Source: Geminicoccaceae bacterium (GTDB lineage: Bacteria > Pseudomonadota > Alphaproteobacteria > Geminicoccales > Geminicoccaceae). Taken from it: a DNA stretch of 24,477 bases. The number at the start of each line of letters is the position of its first letter. Within the stretch, counting starts at the first letter, position 1. Under the pieces are notes generated by a model. It was not told the DNA's origin. It worked only from the letters and a program-made list of their open reading frames with translations, and made no database searches. Where the stretch lies: positions 1-24,477 of the forward strand of contig JAGREZ010000124.1 in NCBI GenBank assembly GCA_020446285.1, given 5' to 3'. Below, in pieces: positions 20,418-24,477 of this stretch. Both the position numbers and the translations under genes were made by a program.

Positions 20418-21966
20418 TCCGGCCGGACGGAATGTACATTCCGTTGCCGAGCCAGATCGCGCGCACGCTGCCATCGACGAGTATCGGCGTGCCGGCAGGG
20501 GCCGCGTCCATCGCCGACAGGTCGCCGGGCGGGCCGTCATCGAGGGGCAGGGGTGCTGCTTCGCGGGGCGAGAAGATCCGTGCGAGACCGCTCTCCCCGT
20601 CGGTCGTTTCAATGAGACCGTAGACCAGCATTCCGTCGGGATAGACGAGTTCGACGATGCTCGATGCCGGCAGCGCGTCCGCCGGCGCGATCAGCTGATC
20701 CCGGCTGACATGGAAGGCGACGGCACCGTCATGTTCCCCGATCTTCACGAGCCCGGCCGACCATGCGGGCGGGCTGGTCCGGGCGGGCACGGTTCCCGCC
20801 GGATGGCCGGCGGCGGGCCGGATGACGGCATCATTCGCGGAAGGGGTCCGTGATGGTGTTTCTTCCATGAGCGGCGGTGCTGGCGGCACCGGCGTCGCTG
20901 CCGCAATGTCCGTATCCCGGCGAAAGAGGTCTTCGAGGGGAAGCGGCTGGTCCGGCATGGCCAGCCAGCCGGCAACTGTCCGGGCAAGAAACGCCTCATC
21001 CGGAACGGCTGCCTGCCGTTCCCACATCTGGAGTTCGGTCGAGGTCATGGGTGTGAAGGCGGGGCCATGCCGGGTGGTGTGGTCCTGCGGGTGGCGATCG
21101 TCGCTGAGCGCCACGAAACGCCGCTCGCGAATGCTCGAACGCGACTGCCAGCCGCGGCCCGTCGCCGTTTCGACGAGAGCGAGGCGCAGCGTCGCTTCCC
21201 GTCGTGTTTCGAGCTCCTGCAGCGTGTAGCTGTAGGTCGACATGAGCGGTTCCTCGATGAAGGGATCGGTGGCAGCGAGCCTCGCCTCGAGTTCCTCCAC
21301 CTCGCTCGGCTCGAACCATGCGCTGATGCCGTCAATGAGGCCGCCGGCGACATGACCCAGGAGATCGAGGGCCGGATCGCCGGTCGCCACGGCCGCGGAT
21401 TTGCGGCGTGCGCGCTCATCCTTGCGCGCTTCGGAAAGTGCCTTCTCGATCTGCCGGACCTCGGGATTGGCCCGTTTCTTCATGCCTCTGGGGAAGGATG
21501 ATTTCAGGCGGACGGTGCGGAAGACCTTGCGGCTGGAGCGGGGAAGCTGCGGTTCGGCCCGGCCGATGGCGAGAATGCACGCATGGCCGCTGGCCGAACC
21601 GCGATCGACGAGCGGCATGGCGAGTTCGCGCGCGACACCGGCAAGGGCGGTGTCGGCGACGATACCATCGAGCGGCAGAATGGCGAAGGGTGCATTCCGC
21701 CGGTCGAGGCCGTCGCGTTGTTCGGGGGGCATGGCAAGAACGGCATCGAGTCGCCGGGCGCAATGACCAACGGCCGGCCAGGCGACCGATCCTGCCGATG
21801 CCGGTCCATCGGCCTCCGGTTCGATCGAAAACGGGTCGGGCACGCCGCCTGCAATATCGCCGGAGTCCGCCGGTCGCGGCGTCAGGCCGGATCCGGGCGG
21901 GATGAAGGCGCAGGCGGCCAATGCAACCGAAAGCAGCAGGGGAGAGAGGGGAAACCATCTGGTCAT
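20374..21966 (-). CDS. Large putative lipoprotein of unknown function
   Basis: The 530-residue protein begins with a signal peptide ending in a lipobox (VALAAC, C19), so it is probably lipid-anchored in the envelope. Residues of about 40-170 form a domain with DGIVADTALAGVARELAMPLVDRG and two further cysteines. Residues of about 170-230 are highly charged and helical, and about 230-330 form a further domain (STYSYTLQELETRREATLRLALVE). A Pro/Ala-rich linker follows (about 365-415). A beta-rich C-terminal domain (GLVKIGEHDGAVAFHV; SIVELVYPDGMLVYGLIE) may bind a partner. A GCAGG site precedes the start. It lies 54 bases behind glmM on the same strand. I do not recognise any family. Confidence 0.78.
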   Translation of the reverse strand: MTRWFPLSPLLLSVALAACAFIPPGSGLTPRPADSGDIAGGVPDPFSIEPEADGPASAGSVAWPAVGHCARRLDAVLAMPPEQRDGLDRRNAPFAILPLDGIVADTALAGVARELAMPLVDRGSASGHACILAIGRAEPQLPRSSRKVFRTVRLKSSFPRGMKKRANPEVRQIEKALSEARKDERARRKSAAVATGDPALDLLGHVAGGLIDGISAWFEPSEVEELEARLAATDPFIEEPLMSTYSYTLQELETRREATLRLALVETATGRGWQSRSSIRERRFVALSDDRHPQDHTTRHGPAFTPMTSTELQMWERQAAVPDEAFLARTVAGWLAMPDQPLPLEDLFRRDTDIAAATPVPPAPPLMEETPSRTPSANDAVIRPAAGHPAGTVPARTSPPAWSAGLVKIGEHDGAVAFHVSRDQLIAPADALPASSIVELVYPDGMLVYGLIETTDGESGLARIFSPREAAPLPLDDGPPGDLSAMDAAPAGTPILVDGSVRAIWLGNGMYIPSGRIRPEDSAAGRKSRR

Positions 21967-22020
21967 GCGAACCTGCCCTGGACGTTCGGCCGCACAGACT
22001 AGAAAAGTTCCGCCTTAAAA

Positions 22021-23373
22021 TCAACCCATGCGCGAATGTCGGTCGATGGCATCACTGACCGTGTCGATGACGTCGCAAAGCAGACCCTGATCCTCGGCCT
22101 CCACCATGACGCGGATCACCGGTTCGGTTCCCGACGGACGCACGATCAGCCGGCCCTTGCGTCCGAGACGGCTTCGCTCGGTATCGAGCATGTGCTGGAT
22201 TTCCGGTGTATCGACGCTGATGCGCTGTTCGATCCGCACGTTTCGAAGCTGTTGCGGCACCCGTTGAAAACAGCGTCCCACCTCCGACAGCCGGCGCCCG
22301 CTTGCCACCATGGTGGCAAGGACCTGCAGCGCCGCGAGCAGACCGTCACCCGTTGTGGAGAAGTCGGAAAGGATGATGTGGCCGGATTGCTCGCCGCCGA
22401 TATTGATGTCGCGTTCGCGCATCTTCTCGACCACATAGCGATCGCCCACAGCGGTTCGAAGAAGCTCGATACCGCGTCCTTCGAGATAGGTCTCGAGGCC
22501 GAGATTGGACATCAGCGTCGCCACGACGGCATTGCCGCGAAGGATCCGCCGGTCCTGCATGGCGGAAGCGATCAGCGCCAGCACCTGGTCGCCGTCGACA
22601 TCGGCGCCGGTCTCGTCGACCAGCACGAGCCGGTCCGCATCGCCGTCGAGCGCCACGCCGAGATCGGCGCCATTCTCGATCACCGCCTTGCGCACCGCGT
22701 CGGGATGGGTGGAACCGCAGTTCTCGTTGATGTTGCGGCCATCGGGTGCGGTGCCGATGCGGATCACCTCGGCACCGAGTTCATAGAACAGGTCCGGAGC
22801 GATGTGGTAGGCGGCACCATGGGCACAATCGACCGCGATCCTGATGCCGGAGAGACTGATCTTGCGCGGAAAACTGCTCTTGAGACTCTCGATGTAGCGG
22901 CCGGAGGCATCCTCGTAGCGGGTCGCGCGGCCGATGCTGTCGGGTGCTGCGTGACCGTTCGCATCCATCGACGTCATCAGCGCCTCGATCTCCGCCTCGA
23001 TCGCATCGGAGAGCTTGAAACCGTCCGGTCCGAAGAGTTTGATGCCATTGTCGGCATAGGGATTGTGCGAGGCCGAGACCATCACCCCGAGATCGGCACG
23101 CAGCGAGCGTGCGAGAAAGGCCACGGCCGGCGTCGGCATGGGGCCGACGAGAATGACGTTCATCCCGGCGGAGGTGAAGCCGGCGGTGAGCGCGTTCTCG
23201 ATCATGTATCCCGAGAGCCGTGTGTCCTTGCCGATCACCACACGATGCGCATGATCGCCGCGACGGAAGATCTGGCCCGCGGCGCGGCCGAGGGCAAGCG
23301 CGACCTCGGCGGTCATGGGGTGGGTATTGGCGGTACCGCGGATGCCGTCGGTGCCGAAAAGCTCTCTCTTCAT
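22021..23373 (-). CDS. glmM: Phosphoglucosamine mutase GlmM
   Basis: The 450-residue enzyme converts glucosamine-6-phosphate to glucosamine-1-phosphate for UDP-N-acetylglucosamine, and so for peptidoglycan and lipopolysaccharide. The start is [13 protein letters not shown]. The active-site phosphoserine lies in [19 protein letters not shown], the metal loop is VALDGDADR, the sugar loop is GGEQSGHII, and the phosphate-binding loop near the end is [16 protein letters not shown]. Length is typical. ATG 23373 is chosen over an in-frame GTG at 23388 because GGAGA lies just upstream of it. The usual alphaproteobacterial neighbours ftsH and folP are not in the window; the lipoprotein gene follows it instead. 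Confidence 0.97.
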   Translation of the reverse strand: MKRELFGTDGIRGTANTHPMTAEVALALGRAAGQIFRRGDHAHRVVIGKDTRLSGYMIENALTAGFTSAGMNVILVGPMPTPAVAFLARSLRADLGVMVSASHNPYADNGIKLFGPDGFKLSDAIEAEIEALMTSMDANGHAAPDSIGRATRYEDASGRYIESLKSSFPRKISLSGIRIAVDCAHGAAYHIAPDLFYELGAEVIRIGTAPDGRNINENCGSTHPDAVRKAVIENGADLGVALDGDADRLVLVDETGADVDGDQVLALIASAMQDRRILRGNAVVATLMSNLGLETYLEGRGIELLRTAVGDRYVVEKMRERDINIGGEQSGHIILSDFSTTGDGLLAALQVLATMVASGRRLSEVGRCFQRVPQQLRNVRIEQRISVDTPEIQHMLDTERSRLGRKGRLIVRPSGTEPVIRVMVEAEDQGLLCDVIDTVSDAIDRHSRMG

Positions 23374-23641
23374 CCTGTCTCCATCCACCGGTGCGGGCCG
23401 GACGCGCCATCCGTCAACTGAACCGCTGTTCCAAACTTCCCTCTACCAGAGAAATCCATCAATTCGTAAAATTTCACGCACTGGTTAATGGTAGTGCAGC
23501 ATTCCGGTAGGTATCCTCGCGCGGGACATCCCGGTTCACACAGGTCGACGTGCTAGCCTGTCTTCCGGATTTTGCAATTGCCGATCCTGCATGGGGCGCA
23601 TCATGTTGATGTCCCCGCGCTCGGCACCCGGACGGGGCGAG
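23374..23641. promoter_or_regulatory. AT-richer leader upstream of glmM
   Basis: This 268-base stretch has no convincing gene. It contains a near-perfect palindrome CGTAAAATTTCACG at 23465-23478 (six of seven pairs). It also has a GCACT/AGTGC hairpin with a 10-base loop at 23478-23497. These lie about 90-125 bases upstream of the glmM start, in the only AT-rich patch. A promoter for glmM is expected here, but I could not pick clear -35/-10 boxes. Confidence 0.35.
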
Positions 23642-23875
23642 ATGGGAAATCGCGGGCCGAAGGTCGAGATCATTCTTCCCGATGGAACGGCGCTCGATCC
23701 CGTGCGCCGCCGGCGTGGCGCCTTTCGTCCCTATGCGCCGGGCGACGGACGGCCTGCCGGTGACGCATGTCCCGGCGAGTTGTGCCCGGTCACCGATGCG
23801 CCGGCCGAGCGGCGTCGTCGACGGCGCGGGGCGGGTGATGTTCCAAGGGGAACCGTCGTCGATCTCGAGAGCTGA
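23642..23875 (+). CDS. Possible small gene, first reading frame
   Basis: This is a 77-residue candidate, MGNRGPKVEIILPDGTALDP at its start. The frame is open upstream to ATG 23591. The first 40 residues read like a protein, but the remainder is Arg/Pro-rich and loses the G/C third-position bias. From about 23750 the bias is better in the overlapping frame that starts at 23682. The two may be halves of one gene broken by a frameshift, or only one is real. No family is recognised and the ribosome site is weak. Confidence 0.3.
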   Translation: MGNRGPKVEIILPDGTALDPVRRRRGAFRPYAPGDGRPAGDACPGELCPVTDAPAERRRRRRGAGDVPRGTVVDLES

Positions 23876-23981
23876 AGCGATCCGCATGCGCGAGGAAATC
23901 CGCGCGATGCCGCCCGTCAACATGTTTCAGGGCGTGAGGTCGGATTCCTCCATGTCGACGACACGCTTCGCCGTTGCGTAG
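23682..23981 (+). CDS. Possible small gene, second reading frame
   Basis: This is a 99-residue candidate overlapping the previous one in another frame. Its middle shows a plausible strand and helix (VVDGAGRVMFQGEP, then SRAEAIRMREEIRAM) with strong G/C third-position bias, so this part may be translated. It has no ribosome site before ATG 23682, and its last 55 bases overlap recX on the other strand. It may be the 3' half of a frameshifted gene starting at 23591 or 23642. Confidence 0.3.
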   Translation: MERRSIPCAAGVAPFVPMRRATDGLPVTHVPASCARSPMRRPSGVVDGAGRVMFQGEPSSISRAEAIRMREEIRAMPPVNMFQGVRSDSSMSTTRFAVA

Positions 23982-24463
23982 TCGAATCCGGCGCGCGCCA
24001 GTTTCGCCAGTTCCTTTTGGCGGAACCCGTCGGTGTCATCCGTGATCCGATAGGGACCGATCCGGCGTTTGCGGGCGTAGCGCAGCGCGGAGGCGAGGTC
24101 GCTTTCGGCAACGTCCGGCGCGATCTCGCCAAGCGCCTCGTCAACGAGCGATCCGTCCACCCCCTTTGCCGCGAGAGCGGCGCGCACGCGGGAGAGCGGC
24201 TTGCCGCGCTCGACGAGAGTTCGGGCATGACCCGTTGCGTAGCGTCGATCGTCGATCAACCCGAGTTCGCCGAGATCGTCGAGCAGCGCATCGACCCGGT
24301 GTTCGAGCGCGTCACGCCCGATCTGCCATTGCTCCGCCTCCGGTCCGGCCCGGCGCAGGAGCACGAAGCGCAGATGCGCGCGGCTCGTCGAAAAGCGCTG
24401 GAGATAGGCGAGCGCCCTTCGTCGCAGCCGTTCGGGCGACGGTTTCTTCAGCCTGCGCGGCAC
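23927..24463 (-). CDS. recX: RecX family regulator of RecA
   Basis: The 178-residue protein is built of repeated three-helix RecX modules. These start with RRRALAYLQRFSTSRAHLRFVLLRR, followed by LLDDLGELGLIDDRRYATGHARTLVERGKPLSRVRAALAAKGV and a last module with AKLARAGFDYATAKRVV. RecX binds RecA filaments and limits recombination. The GTG at 24463 has AGGA about 10 bases upstream, but the frame stays open to the window edge, so the true start may lie outside. recA is not adjacent in the visible part. Its 3' end overlaps an uncertain small open frame. Confidence 0.87.
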   Translation of the reverse strand: MPRRLKKPSPERLRRRALAYLQRFSTSRAHLRFVLLRRAGPEAEQWQIGRDALEHRVDALLDDLGELGLIDDRRYATGHARTLVERGKPLSRVRAALAAKGVDGSLVDEALGEIAPDVAESDLASALRYARKRRIGPYRITDDTDGFRQKELAKLARAGFDYATAKRVVDMEESDLTP

Positions 24464-24477
24464 GGACCGCGTTTCCT

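Noticed and set aside
22036..23421. 461-codon plus-strand open frame
   Set aside because: It is antisense to glmM and reads as a low-quality His/Asp/Arg-rich protein; a shadow.
23474..23923. 149-codon minus-strand open frame between recX and glmM
   Set aside because: It has Ser/Arg/Thr-rich sequence without structure, no ribosome site and poor codon bias; probably a shadow.
1..24477. CRISPR arrays, insertion sequences, tRNA genes, toxin-antitoxin pairs and phage genes
   Set aside because: No spaced short repeats, transposase motifs, cloverleaf sequences or matching small gene pairs were found by eye; almost all space is filled by recognisable chromosomal genes.

Overview
The window looks like ordinary chromosome of a high-GC alphaproteobacterium. 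GC is high throughout (mid-60s percent by eye, not counted). Codons end mostly in G or C, and this produces long antisense open frames over mutS, glmM and other genes. Lineage is inferred from gene content: malonyl-CoA decarboxylase, a Rhizobium etli-type asparaginase II, an MntR-type regulator, mutS, glmM, rnhB and recX. I cannot name a genus. I found no tRNA, rRNA, CRISPR array, insertion sequence, phage gene or attachment site.

Layout. 1-2779: a small lipoprotein and an exported PpiC-type prolyl isomerase converge on malonyl-CoA decarboxylase across a hairpin. 2800-7436: a complete manganese/iron-type ABC importer operon (binding protein, ATPase, two permeases) ending in its probable regulator MntR. 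A promoter overlapped by an inverted repeat precedes it, which suggests feedback control. The first permease carries a C-terminal extension that reads like a degenerate DtxR/MntR regulator. 7440-8585: a nu-class glutathione transferase (YfcG type) and an unknown 121-residue protein. 8575-10677, minus strand: a macrodomain protein, DgoK kinase and KDPGal aldolase in tight succession. 10775-11734: an HtpX-like membrane protease.

11845-12839: three tandem paralogues of a 95-99 residue protein tentatively placed in the ABM/dimeric alpha-beta-barrel group. The last two share a near-identical 3' end that runs past the stop codon to the end of the convergent mutS. 12853-15486: mutS. 15686-18368: an unknown protein, a GMC flavin oxidoreductase and an acyl-CoA thioesterase on the plus strand. 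18337-19901: rnhB and asparaginase II, overlapping by one base. 20040-21966: a DUF423 membrane protein convergent with, and overlapping, a 530-residue lipoprotein of unknown function. 22021-23373: glmM. 23374-23926: an AT-richer leader and an ambiguous small-gene region. 23927-24463: recX, whose true start may lie outside the window.

Most genes are housekeeping or metabolic. The parts most worth a second look are the permease-regulator fusion with its operator, the triplicated small-protein array with its copied tail, the macrodomain-DgoK-DgoA operon, and the 530-residue lipoprotein. Nothing here is clearly a new defence or mobile system.
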